A stretch of DNA of 10,552 bases from Candidatus Hermodarchaeota archaeon (GCA_016840595.1 JAEOSA010000052.1:1-10552), one strand, 5' to 3'; shown: positions 1 to 7,099, counted from the first letter of the stretch. The notes: generated by a model not told the origin, from the letters alone. Made by a program: numbers and translations.

Positions 1-463
1 CAAATTCTTTACAGATTGGTAAATCCGCATCGAGAATAGGTCCTTTCATCCCGCCGACTGCAATTGATAATCCCGGTGTTATGAGTTTAAGGTTGAGTAA
101 TTTTGCTTTCAGCTGGTCCTCCATTCTGCGAAGAGCCTTCTGGAATTCGCCACCTCCCGGGTGGATCTTCTCTTGTTCATCTTTTTGCCCAACGTAGGTG
201 TCAAAGGCAGCGAGAGACTTATCGGTCAAGTTGGCTTTTTGGAGTTTACCAACGAATTTTTTGAACGTGCGGGTCGGGCGACCCATGTGATTGGGTGAGC
301 CCATTAAAATTGCATCAAAGCCTGCTGCTTCGTCAACGTTGACTTTCTTCATGTTTTCAATAACGGCTTCGGCACCAGCAGCTTTCAGTCCTTCTGCAAT
401 TAATTCGGCGACGCGTTGTGTGTTTCCATATTTTGTATCATAAGCAACGAGAACTTTCACCAT
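1..463 (-). CDS. Flavodoxin-like protein, C-terminus cut by the left window edge
   Basis: This is a small FMN-binding electron carrier or flavodoxin-domain protein. I translated 154 codons from ATG at 463; no stop is reached before the window edge. The N-terminus opens with a hydrophobic first strand (VKVLVAYDT) and a phosphate-binding loop DTKYGNTQ at residues 9-16, in the place of the flavodoxin T/S-x-T-G-x-T loop. GSPNHMGRP at residues 55-63 matches the second FMN loop, and a third strand ends near FDTYVG (88-92). A Shine-Dalgarno-like GGGAGG lies 7 nt before the ATG, so the start is firm. It is divergent from the acyl-CoA synthetase across 215 bp. The full family is usually 140-180 residues, so little is probably missing. 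Redox partners are not evident; the iron-sulfur protein further right is one possibility but is not adjacent. Confidence 0.87.
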   Translation of the reverse strand, partial: MVKVLVAYDTKYGNTQRVAELIAEGLKAAGAEAVIENMKKVNVDEAAGFDAILMGSPNHMGRPTRTFKKFVGKLQKANLTDKSLAAFDTYVGQKDEQEKIHPGGGEFQKALRRMEDQLKAKLLNLKLITPGLSIAVGGMKGPILDADLPICKEF

Positions 464-497
464 TAGAGAACCTCCCGGTTGTAGAGGTATTCGAAAA

Positions 498-516
498 TGA
501 CCTTAAATCTTTACGG
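498..516 (-). promoter_or_regulatory. Possible archaeal BRE/TATA promoter of the flavodoxin gene
   Basis: Read on the minus strand this stretch is GTAAAGATTTAAGGTCAT: an A-rich BRE-like AAAGA followed by the TATA-like ATTTAAGG centred near 506. A start of transcription about 25 nt downstream would fall near 480 and give a leader of some 15-20 nt holding the GGGAGG ribosome site. The spacing fits an archaeal promoter. This is pattern matching only. Confidence 0.4.
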
Positions 517-618
517 AATAATGATGCTGTGAATACGCGACAGCGCTGAAAGGACTCCAGCTTGATTTTCGTCGCCATTTTTGACCGTGCCAAAAGGTAA
601 TTCAACTAGAACAATACC

Positions 619-639
619 AATAACCGATACTCGGTTATT
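619..639. promoter_or_regulatory. Perfect 9-bp inverted repeat, possible operator of the acyl-CoA synthetase gene
   Basis: The left arm AATAACCGA (619-627) and right arm TCGGTTATT (631-639) are exact reverse complements around the 3-nt spacer TAC. The repeat ends 39 bp before the acyl-CoA synthetase ATG. The right arm contains the best TATA-like stretch (GGTTATTT) at the distance expected for a start of transcription near 660. A dimeric repressor bound here would block TBP/TFB recruitment, as TetR/FadR-type regulators do at fatty-acid genes. With no T tract following it and such a short loop, an operator is likelier than a terminator. The bound protein is unknown. Confidence 0.5.
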
Positions 640-678
640 TCCAACTGATAACAATAACAATGGAGCGTAAAATGACTC

Positions 679-2442
679 ATGAAAGAAATGCTCTGGCACA
701 AGCATCACTGGCCTGAAAAGGTTCCAAAAACCATTGACTACCCCAACGAACCTCTCTACGCACTTCTCGACAAAGCCGCTAAAGAAGCAGGAGATAAACC
801 CTATACCATCTTCTATAAGGAACAAACTTTTACCAACGTCCACGAAAGCGCGAATCGTATAGCCAACTTTCTCCATAGCAAAGGGATCAAAAAGGGTGAC
901 CGGGTGGCGCTATTTTTGCCTAATCTCCCTCACTATCCACCAATCTTCTTTGGCATCCTCAAGGCTGGAGCAGTAGCGGTAACCTGTAACCCACGCTACA
1001 AGGCACCTGAGCTTCAGCACCAGTTCAAGGATTCGGGTGCGAAAATGGTCTTTTGTATAGACCATGATGAACTCACCCCTACCTGTTATGAGGCTGTCAA
1101 AGGAACTGATGTCAAGCACGTGATTGTCTGCAGTGTTAAACCTTGGCTTCCCAAATTCAAAGCTATCATTGGTGGTCTTCTTGGAAAGGTACCTAAGAGC
1201 CCCTACTACGAAGAAGGAATGACATTCCACTACGATGATATCATGGCAAACTACCCACCGGATCCCCCCAAGGTGAAAATCAAACCCAAAGATGATTTGG
1301 CACTGATTTTGTACACCGGTGGAACCACTGGTGTTCCCAAAGGGGCAATGCTAACTCACCATAACCTCTATGCCAATGTCCTTCAATATAGTGAATGGAT
1401 CTGGCTTGAGCCTGACGAAGGTGGTCCGCTAGTTCCAGTTGATATTGGAAATGAGGTGTACATAGGGGCTTTACCCTGGTATCACAGCTTTGGACTCACC
1501 TTGACAATGATTGCCTCCGTTCTCCATCAAAGCAAACTTGTCTGCATTACTGATCCCCGTGCTGGCAAACCGCCATTCTCAGATGTCCTTAAAGCAATAC
1601 AAGATTACAAAGTGACATTACTACATGCTGTTCCAGCGATGTATGCAGCACTCGCTTACCACCCCAATGTTACTAAATATAATCTCAGCAGTCTCAAAGC
1701 CTGTGGAGCAGGAGCTGCCGCGCTTGCCCCAGCAACTGCTAAGGTTTTTGAAGGTGAAACAGGTGCTACTCTCTTTGAAGGCTACGGACTCACGGAAACC
1801 TCACCTTTGGCATCTGCTGATCCTTCGAATAAGCGCCAACGCAAGTTTGGTTCTGTCGGCTTCCCAATGCCTGATACAATCATCAAAATCGTCGATGTAG
1901 ATACGGGCAAGAAGGAAATGAAGACAGGAGACGATGGAGAAGTTGCCATTCACGGACCACAAGTTATGAAAGGCTACTGGAACAAACCCAAAGAAACTGC
2001 TGCTGTCATGAAAACCATCGGTGGCAAACGTTACTTCCTCTCTGGTGACATCGGACACTTCGACAAAGAAGGCTATCTAGTCATCACCGACCGCAAGAAA
2101 GACATGATCAACGTCAGTGGACTAAAAGCCTGGCCTGCAGAAATTGAAGAAACCCTTGTAGAACATCCTAAGATTCAATTGGCGGCGGTCATTGGAATTC
2201 CACGGGAGGATGATCCTGGGAACGAAACGGTCAAAGCCTACGTGGTTCTCGCCCCTGGTCAGACAGCAACTGAAGAAGAAATCATGGCCTGGGCGAAGGA
2301 CAAAATGGCAGCGTATAAACGACCGAAAGCTGTGGAGTTCCGGGATGCACTCCCACAAAGTGCAGTAGGAAAGGTTCTCCGTCGGGTTCTTCGTGATGAG
2401 GAACTAGCCAAACTGGGTGAAAAATGGGAACCCTCAGGTTAA
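679..2442 (+). CDS. AMP-forming acyl-CoA synthetase (long-chain fatty-acid-CoA ligase type)
   Basis: Activates a carboxylic acid, probably a medium- or long-chain fatty acid, with ATP to an acyl-adenylate and then to acyl-CoA, in the cytoplasm. The 587 residues show the ANL superfamily motifs in order: the P-loop-like YTGGTTGVPKG at 212-222, YGLTET at 369-374, SGDIG at 455-459, TDRKKDMINVSG at 470-481 and the C-terminal GKVLRR, whose Lys565 aligns with the adenylation lysine. The large N-domain spans about residues 30-480 and the small C-domain about 485-580. The length is typical and no key residue is missing. An in-frame TGA at 673-675 leaves 679 as the first ATG; ATG at 688 is an alternative. 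The only nearby Shine-Dalgarno-like GGAG (662-665) suits an out-of-frame ATG at 672 better. Chain-length specificity cannot be read from sequence. It is followed by a terminator-like hairpin, so it is probably transcribed alone. Confidence 0.93.
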   Translation: MKEMLWHKHHWPEKVPKTIDYPNEPLYALLDKAAKEAGDKPYTIFYKEQTFTNVHESANRIANFLHSKGIKKGDRVALFLPNLPHYPPIFFGILKAGAVAVTCNPRYKAPELQHQFKDSGAKMVFCIDHDELTPTCYEAVKGTDVKHVIVCSVKPWLPKFKAIIGGLLGKVPKSPYYEEGMTFHYDDIMANYPPDPPKVKIKPKDDLALILYTGGTTGVPKGAMLTHHNLYANVLQYSEWIWLEPDEGGPLVPVDIGNEVYIGALPWYHSFGLTLTMIASVLHQSKLVCITDPRAGKPPFSDVLKAIQDYKVTLLHAVPAMYAALAYHPNVTKYNLSSLKACGAGAAALAPATAKVFEGETGATLFEGYGLTETSPLASADPSNKRQRKFGSVGFPMPDTIIKIVDVDTGKKEMKTGDDGEVAIHGPQVMKGYWNKPKETAAVMKTIGGKRYFLSGDIGHFDKEGYLVITDRKKDMINVSGLKAWPAEIEETLVEHPKIQLAAVIGIPREDDPGNETVKAYVVLAPGQTATEEEIMAWAKDKMAAYKRPKAVEFRDALPQSAVGKVLRRVLRDEELAKLGEKWEPSG

Positions 2443-2450
2443 CATCTCTC

Positions 2451-2477
2451 AGAGGGCTTCCCTCTCTCTTCTTTTTT
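2451..2477 (+). terminator. Hairpin with T tract after the acyl-CoA synthetase gene
   Basis: AGAGGG (2451-2456) pairs with CCCTCT (2460-2465) around a CTT loop. A pyrimidine-rich tail ending in TTTTTT (2472-2477) follows. It starts 8 nt after the stop codon. Archaeal RNA polymerase stops mainly on U tracts, so the T run may matter more than the stem. Confidence 0.6.
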
Positions 2478-2487
2478 AATGAGCATC

Positions 2488-2500
2488 TGACTATTTTAGA
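2488..2500 (+). promoter_or_regulatory. Possible TATA element of the GNAT gene
   Basis: TGACTATTTTAGA contains the TATA-like CTATTTTAG centred near 2495. Transcription would begin near 2520, giving an almost leaderless message or one whose very short leader includes the GGTAGGTG stretch at 2518-2525. It sits directly after the preceding terminator, as expected for an independent gene. Confidence 0.4.
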
Positions 2501-2531
2501 AGCTAAATTACCTTTTTGGTAGGTGTTATCG

Positions 2532-3308
2532 TTGGATAGCTCATATACCTCAACAGCATTAGCTCCTAGCGATATGCCACTCCTAGCTGATTTCCTCGGA
2601 GACTCACCAGAGACGGTTCTCGCAATGCATGCACTTCGGCGACAGAATTGTCAAGCATATATTGTTGGTGAGCTGCCTCAAGTTCAGGCAGCTTTGCTGC
2701 AAATCAGCTCTTTTCCTAACGAGCCCCAAGCCTTTGGCACTGACGCAAATGCAATACTTACAATGCTTCAAGCAATTCAGGGATGGGATTGTGTTAATGT
2801 GGCTTCTGAAGTGGCTGAGTCAGTTGGAGCGCTTATTCAAGAGAAAATGAAAATGGCTGTCCGTTATTATGGGGATTTCTACTATACACTCTCAAAACCT
2901 GTGATGCATTTTCGTCACAATTATGTGAGGTGTTTACAACTTGAGGATCTTTCTTTATTGGAATCTGCACCTAGAGAATTTCAAGGACATGGGTATGGTA
3001 CACCTCGTGGATTATTAGAAGACGGAGTAGTTGCCTGTGGGATTGTATCAGGAGAGGTTGTCTCGATTGCCCATACAGCCGGACACACAAAGAAATTTGC
3101 TGATATCGGAGTTATTACTCGTGAAGATTGGCGGAACCAGGGATTGGCAAGTGCTGCAGCATCAATTGTGGCTGAGATTTTACAAGAAAAAGGTATTACA
3201 CCTGTGTGGAGTGCCGGTGATGATAATCTTCCATCAGTTCGTATTGCTCAAAAACTTGGCTTCTCAAAGGTTTCTCTACGAAAATACGTAATATTAGATA
3301 AAGGCTAG
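2532..3308 (+). CDS. GNAT-family N-acetyltransferase with an extra N-terminal domain
   Basis: Probably transfers an acetyl group from acetyl-CoA to an amine; the acceptor is unknown. The C-terminal half carries the acetyl-CoA pyrophosphate-binding signature as WRNQGLASA (200-208, the RxxGxA type) and the family's closing block DNLPSVRIAQKLGF, in which Asn and the KLGF turn are conserved. The first 100 or so residues do not look like the catalytic fold and resemble the separate N-terminal domain of ZmaR-type GNAT proteins (PF12746), which would also fit the total of about 258 residues. The start is uncertain. TTG at 2532 has GGTAGGTG upstream with 6-nt spacing from its last G; GTG at 2523 would add three residues and be nearly leaderless; the first ATG is at 2574 with no ribosome site. 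It converges on the iron-sulfur gene with 16 bp between stops. Confidence 0.8.
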   Translation: MDSSYTSTALAPSDMPLLADFLGDSPETVLAMHALRRQNCQAYIVGELPQVQAALLQISSFPNEPQAFGTDANAILTMLQAIQGWDCVNVASEVAESVGALIQEKMKMAVRYYGDFYYTLSKPVMHFRHNYVRCLQLEDLSLLESAPREFQGHGYGTPRGLLEDGVVACGIVSGEVVSIAHTAGHTKKFADIGVITREDWRNQGLASAAASIVAEILQEKGITPVWSAGDDNLPSVRIAQKLGFSKVSLRKYVILDKG

Positions 3309-3324
3309 ACTAGAACCAGGATTT

Positions 3325-4416
3325 TCATTGGTTAGAGGAACTAGTTCTCCGTTGTAAGCGCTTTTCTCCAATTTCCCGATAGAGCTCAAAAGCATTCGCA
3401 GGTGGAACAACGACCTCAGCTTCATCTTTCTGTTTCAAAGCTAAGGCTTCTGAAGGACAGGTGGTGACACACAACCCACATCCAATGCAATAATCTAGGT
3501 CAATTTTCGCAACGCCTTCCTCCATAGTTATTGCTCCCATTTGACAGCGATCAAGACAGGTTTCACAACCTGTACAATTGTCTACATCAACTTCAGCAAA
3601 ATAATTACTAGCCACGATAGAACTGGGCTTAGGGATTTTCTTTAAAGTCGTCAAAATCTCACAACAACAACCACAGCAATTGCAAATTACGAAGCCTTTT
3701 TGATCGTTACTGGGACTACAGACAAGACCTGCATCGTGAGCCTGATCAAGAATTTCTAATGCTTCATCAGTAGTAATTTCGTGACCATATCCGTTTTCAA
3801 TGTAATAGTAAGCGCCAGTAGAGAAGACCATACATACCTCGTCAGGTTTGTCACATTCATTACCAAGAGCCCGTTTTTCGAGACGACAAATGCAAGGAGC
3901 AATGGCAATTTTGCTCTGCTGCTTCACAATTTCACGAGCATCTTCATAGGGAAGAACGCCCATCGTGGGAGACAAACTGGCATGTACTGGGACCACTCGG
4001 AGTTGAGGTGGGTCAGCAGATGCGACGAGTTCCTCTCGAAGAGCTTCATCCAGATATTGCTCAAAATCCTCAGCCAACTCTTTGGTCATATTTTTAACCT
4101 GATGTTCATAGATTCCAATTGCAAACCATTCAGCACGATATGTAGTGATACCCCCTTTTCGTGCCCGGAAAATCAATCCTTTATTGGCTAATTGTTCGAG
4201 CATCGGTTCAATTTCTTTCGGGTCTTTGTCAATTTTCTGAGCTATCACTTCTAGGGGTTCAGGAATATATGACAAGTGCATTGCCATTTCTGCTTCTTCT
4301 TCGGTGAATAAACGTTTGAGAATGCGTAATTCTACTCCTGACTCCGTTTTGGGAAAACCTACAGGAAGATTATCCAGATGTTCCCGAAGTCGCACATACA
4401 CATCATCAGTTGCCAT
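3325..4416 (-). CDS. Winged-helix-like and cysteine-rich protein with a C-terminal 2x[4Fe-4S] ferredoxin domain
   Basis: Predicted cytoplasmic iron-sulfur protein of 363 residues from ATG at 4416; GTG at 4428 would add four. Residues about 30-95 look like a winged helix (LRILKRLFT, a helix PLEVIAQKI, then a helix ending KGLIFR and a strand GGITTYRAEW). A middle domain holds CICR at 175-178, C188, C195 and the cluster CNCCGCCC at 245-252. The C-terminus has two classical ferredoxin motifs, C281-x2-C284-x2-C287-x3-C291 and C310-x2-C313-x2-C316-x3-C320-P, enough for two [4Fe-4S] clusters. The middle cysteines could hold a further cluster or metal. I know similar proteins in anaerobic archaea and bacteria only as '4Fe-4S binding protein' without a defined role. 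The winged helix may bind DNA or only support folding. A stand-alone electron carrier or redox-sensing regulator are both possible. Confidence 0.82.
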   Translation of the reverse strand: MATDDVYVRLREHLDNLPVGFPKTESGVELRILKRLFTEEEAEMAMHLSYIPEPLEVIAQKIDKDPKEIEPMLEQLANKGLIFRARKGGITTYRAEWFAIGIYEHQVKNMTKELAEDFEQYLDEALREELVASADPPQLRVVPVHASLSPTMGVLPYEDAREIVKQQSKIAIAPCICRLEKRALGNECDKPDEVCMVFSTGAYYYIENGYGHEITTDEALEILDQAHDAGLVCSPSNDQKGFVICNCCGCCCEILTTLKKIPKPSSIVASNYFAEVDVDNCTGCETCLDRCQMGAITMEEGVAKIDLDYCIGCGLCVTTCPSEALALKQKDEAEVVVPPANAFELYREIGEKRLQRRTSSSNQ

Positions 4417-4452
4417 ATCTATCGCCACGAGTGTGACATAGAAGTAGCATAA

Positions 4453-4470
4453 CTCCTTGAATATCTTATG
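4453..4470 (-). promoter_or_regulatory. Possible TATA element and AAGGAG motif upstream of the iron-sulfur gene
   Basis: The minus strand reads CATAAGATATTCAAGGAG. The TATA-like AAGATATT, centred near 4464, would put transcription start near 4438. AAGGAG (4458-4453) looks like a ribosome site but lies 25 nt or more before either main start and only 2 nt before an out-of-frame ATG at 4450, so its role is unclear. Confidence 0.3.
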
Positions 4471-4507
4471 TTCATGTCACAAACGAGTCAAAGCCACAGT
4501 TATCGCA

Positions 4508-5095
4508 TTAGAGTTTATGACCGCAGTTCGAACAATGCCTTGAATCTGGATCCACCACTGACCCACAACTCTCACAAAACTGACTAGCGGACTTCCCAGG
4601 AATATACCCCGTTTCACGAGGTAGAGGTTTTGTTTTTTCTAATACTTTGTGTTTTACAACAATGACAGGGAAATGCCACAAGTATAAACCTGCAGACACC
4701 GTAGCCCCGAGAAGTCCCATGATGATATCACGGACACCATTCCACCAGAAGTCAGAATATATGCCGATCCAAGGGAAGAAGTTGGCTAGGAATTCTTCAA
4801 AAATTTCCCAAGCAAATGCAGCTGCCAATGTGTAAAGAATGGCTGGCAGAATAACAATGAGAATGGGCGGCACAAAGAGGAGGGCTTTTTTACGGGATCG
4901 GGTCAAGTTGAAGTTGAGAAGGAATGCACAAATTGCCGCGCCAAAGAGAAAGTGGGGAATCATGTCGAGATAAGCACCTGCGCTATATCCCCCCGTTAGT
5001 TGAATCCAGATATGGGACGAAAAGGCGAGGATAAAGAGTATTATTGTAATCAGAACCCAAAGGCGATCAGTTTGAAACCTTGAACGTGTTGTCAT
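4508..5095 (-). CDS. Four-helix membrane protein with a C-terminal zinc ribbon (YjdF/DUF2238-like motifs)
   Basis: Integral membrane protein of 195 residues, start ATG at 5095. Hydrophobic segments fall at about 12-32, 44-62, 72-95 and 122-147. The conserved-looking polar residues sit at helix ends: DMIPHFLFG (44-52), WEIFEE (96-101) and WNGVRDIIMG (118-127). This D-H-G / WE-E / D-W-D pattern reminds me of the YjdF/DUF2238 family, but the match is from memory and weak. After a linker of roughly 25 residues comes a zinc ribbon, C174-x2-C177 and C188-x2-C191, on what should be the cytoplasmic side. Zinc ribbons of this kind usually mediate protein contacts. No catalytic role can be assigned. 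It lies between glpD (62 bp upstream) and the iron-sulfur gene (91 bp downstream), all on the minus strand, so cotranscription with either is possible. Confidence 0.75.
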   Translation of the reverse strand: MTTRSRFQTDRLWVLITIILFILAFSSHIWIQLTGGYSAGAYLDMIPHFLFGAAICAFLLNFNLTRSRKKALLFVPPILIVILPAILYTLAAAFAWEIFEEFLANFFPWIGIYSDFWWNGVRDIIMGLLGATVSAGLYLWHFPVIVVKHKVLEKTKPLPRETGYIPGKSASQFCESCGSVVDPDSRHCSNCGHKL

Positions 5096-5113
5096 TGCTA
5101 CAATTCCCCGTTC

Positions 5114-5151
5114 TAGACCCGTGGAATAGGCTCAAAAAGTTGTGGGGTCTA
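5114..5151. repeat. 7-bp inverted repeat in the gap between glpD and the membrane-protein gene
   Basis: TAGACCC (5114-5120) and GGGTCTA (5145-5151) are exact reverse complements separated by 24 nt, filling most of the 63-bp gap. It could form a loose hairpin in the transcript or be a split protein site. No T tract follows on the minus strand, so it is not a standard terminator. It could also occur by chance. Confidence 0.3.
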
Positions 5152-5158
5152 ACAATTT

Positions 5159-6922
5159 TCAGAGTTTTGGAATGGGAATTTCTCCTTCGAAGAAGAAACT
5201 ATTTTTCCGGACATAATTGATGTAGCGACGAATTTCTTGTTGTTTCGTCTTCTGGGACCATCCAAGGATTTGACCCATCCGTGAAGCGGCTACCGCTGCG
5301 ATTTTTCCTTGGTATTCGGGTCGGACAGTCCAACTGACTTCCATACGGCGACACAACACATCCTCCAAACGTAAAGGGGCTTCATTGCGTACAACATAGT
5401 CTACCTCGCCAACTATCCACGGAGCAACCTCAACGGGATATGCTGGTTCGTCTAGTAATCTTTGAGCCATGTCTGGTTGCTGTGAGGCTTCACGGAGAAT
5501 AGTGAGTCCTCCTCGTCCATATTGTTGGTAGAGGTGAAGGAGAATATGTGGGTGAAGTTCTGAGTTCTTGATTTCCGGATGGGATTCCCACTCTTCCTTA
5601 GTAATAGTAATGGCAAAGGCAATCTTAGTAAGGCCCTTTCGTCCGCTAAATTTGGGTAATTCATGTTGGTGTCTGTTCTTTTTGATGTGATTTACTAGTA
5701 AATCCTCTGCCATTTTGCGAAAGGTGGTTAATTTTCCTCCAAGTAGACTATAGAGTCCATCATCTCGTTCTAATACGGTATGTTTCCGTGACACGTCACT
5801 TTCGGCTTTCCCCGTTTCGGCTACTAAGGGGCGAAGACCTGCATACGTGCCATGAATATACTTATCATCGATTTTCGCTTCTGGAAAGAGGATTCTGATA
5901 GTGTTCCGAAGGTAGTCTGCATCTTCACGGGTGCAATAACTCTCAGCTGGGTCCCCCGAAAAATCGGTATCTGTTGTTCCCACGAGTACCCATTCGTTTC
6001 GTCGAATCGCAAAGAAAAAGCGTCTATCATCGATAGAGTTCATAGCAAAAGTGTCATTAATGGGGAAATCCTTTCGGTGATAAACTAAATGAACGCCTTT
6101 AGTAGGTCGAAGAATCTTTGCTTCAACTTCTCGATCAAGGGATAGGAGCTCATCAGCCCACACACCTGTTGTGTTGACGACCACTTTCCCTCTGACTAGG
6201 AAGGGTTCTGAAGTGAGATTATTTTCGTCAATAGCCTCAACCCCATTAATCTGCTGGCCAGAATCACTGGTAAATCCCACCACACGCAAATAGTTCATAG
6301 GAAGAACCTTCCCCTTCCACATCGCCTCCTTGAGAATTTCAATGACAAGCCGTGCATCATCCACATTTGAGTCATACCACATAACAGCGCCTTTCAATCG
6401 GGATGTATTCAAGAGGGGTTCTAAGTCATGAATTAAATTGACTTTCTTGGTGCCCTTCCCCTTCTTGTAACTCTTAAAGCCACTGAGAAGATCGTAGAGA
6501 AACACGCCTAATCGAACGATGCGATAACTCCAGCTCTTTGGCAACTCAAAATTTTCCAGTTGCCCGGCTTCTAGAATTGGATATAAAAATCGGGTTGGTC
6601 GAGTCATATGTGGAAGTCCTTTAGTCCGTAACCAATTCTGTTCGGTGGTTGCTTCCCGAACTAATCCAAATTCAAGTTGAGCGATATACCGGAATCCTCC
6701 ATGAGCAAGTTTCGTTGACCGACTGGACGTACCAAATGCAAAGTCCCTTTGATCAAGGACAGCCACGCTTAATCCGCGATATGCTGCCTCTAGTGCTACA
6801 CCTGCACCATTAATACCCCCTCCAATTACGATGACATCCCAGACTTTTTCCTGTAATTCCTGAAGATGCTGTTGACGGTTAATTTGGTTGAAGGCAAGTG
6901 TATCAATGTTCTTCGGAGGCAT
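5159..6922 (-). CDS. glpD: FAD-dependent glycerol-3-phosphate dehydrogenase, GlpD-type
   Basis: Oxidises sn-glycerol 3-phosphate to dihydroxyacetone phosphate with FAD, passing electrons to quinone or another acceptor, normally at the membrane face. The protein has 587 residues from ATG at 6922. It shows the dinucleotide-binding strand and loop DVIVIGGGINGAG (29-41), the FAD/substrate segment GTSSRSTKLAHGGFRY (64-79), RPTKGVH (272-278), GTTDTDF (315-321), AGLRPL (361-366) and GGKLTTFRKMAE (395-406). The DAO_C helical domain covers about the last 140 residues. There is no C-terminal [2Fe-2S] BFD domain, so it is like GlpD and unlike GlpA. Codon 1 could also be ATG at 6943 or TTG at 6973; I chose 6922 because the TATA-like AATAAGATAGAATA just upstream would give a short leader there. 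An N-terminal extension of some 25 residues precedes the Rossmann fold. Confidence 0.93.
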   Translation of the reverse strand: MPPKNIDTLAFNQINRQQHLQELQEKVWDVIVIGGGINGAGVALEAAYRGLSVAVLDQRDFAFGTSSRSTKLAHGGFRYIAQLEFGLVREATTEQNWLRTKGLPHMTRPTRFLYPILEAGQLENFELPKSWSYRIVRLGVFLYDLLSGFKSYKKGKGTKKVNLIHDLEPLLNTSRLKGAVMWYDSNVDDARLVIEILKEAMWKGKVLPMNYLRVVGFTSDSGQQINGVEAIDENNLTSEPFLVRGKVVVNTTGVWADELLSLDREVEAKILRPTKGVHLVYHRKDFPINDTFAMNSIDDRRFFFAIRRNEWVLVGTTDTDFSGDPAESYCTREDADYLRNTIRILFPEAKIDDKYIHGTYAGLRPLVAETGKAESDVSRKHTVLERDDGLYSLLGGKLTTFRKMAEDLLVNHIKKNRHQHELPKFSGRKGLTKIAFAITITKEEWESHPEIKNSELHPHILLHLYQQYGRGGLTILREASQQPDMAQRLLDEPAYPVEVAPWIVGEVDYVVRNEAPLRLEDVLCRRMEVSWTVRPEYQGKIAAVAASRMGQILGWSQKTKQQEIRRYINYVRKNSFFFEGEIPIPKL

Positions 6923-7099
6923 GATGTTGCACCAGTTCTTCATGCCGTATTCTATCTTATTCAGTTTTACCAAAGGACAAAATTATCCGAGTATAAGCGC
7001 TCTGAAATTCATTCACAACAAAATACTTTAGTAAAGCGAGGTGGGGAGGAATCTTGTACCCGTTCGAATAGGTCGGGATTGCGAAGAGGTCCTAGGGCT
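6923..7099. promoter_or_regulatory. Divergent control region between glpD and the longin-like gene
   Basis: This 177-bp gap must hold both promoters. On the minus strand AATAAGATAGAATA (about 6962-6949) is the best TATA-like site for glpD. On the plus strand AAATACTTTAG (about 7021-7031) is the best candidate for the longin-GTPase unit. Between the latter and the chosen start lies a purine-rich stretch, GAGGTGGGGAGGAA (7038-7051), that looks like a strong ribosome site but is followed only by a TTG whose frame stops after five codons. Confidence 0.4.

Noticed and set aside
519..555. ATGATGC followed by CTGA, like boxes C and D of an archaeal C/D guide RNA
   Set aside because: The C box has the wrong last base, the internal D' and C' boxes are absent, and the length is too short.
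511..876. Open frame of 121 codons on the minus strand
   Set aside because: It overlaps the divergent promoter region and the start of the acyl-CoA synthetase on the other strand and its product resembles no family; it is a shadow frame.
3338..3347. GAACTAGTTC, a perfect 10-bp palindrome
   Set aside because: It lies inside the last codons of the iron-sulfur gene and is short enough to arise by chance.
7051..7085. GTTCGAAT at 7060-7067, resembling a tRNA T-loop
   Set aside because: The flanking bases do not form a 5-bp T-stem (only three pairs), and no acceptor stem or anticodon arm can be drawn around it.
6866..7099. Upstream in-frame extension of the longin-like protein to ATG 6866
   Set aside because: It would overlap the start of glpD on the other strand by more than 50 bp, cover both promoters, and the added 78 residues look low in structure and unlike a longin N-terminus.
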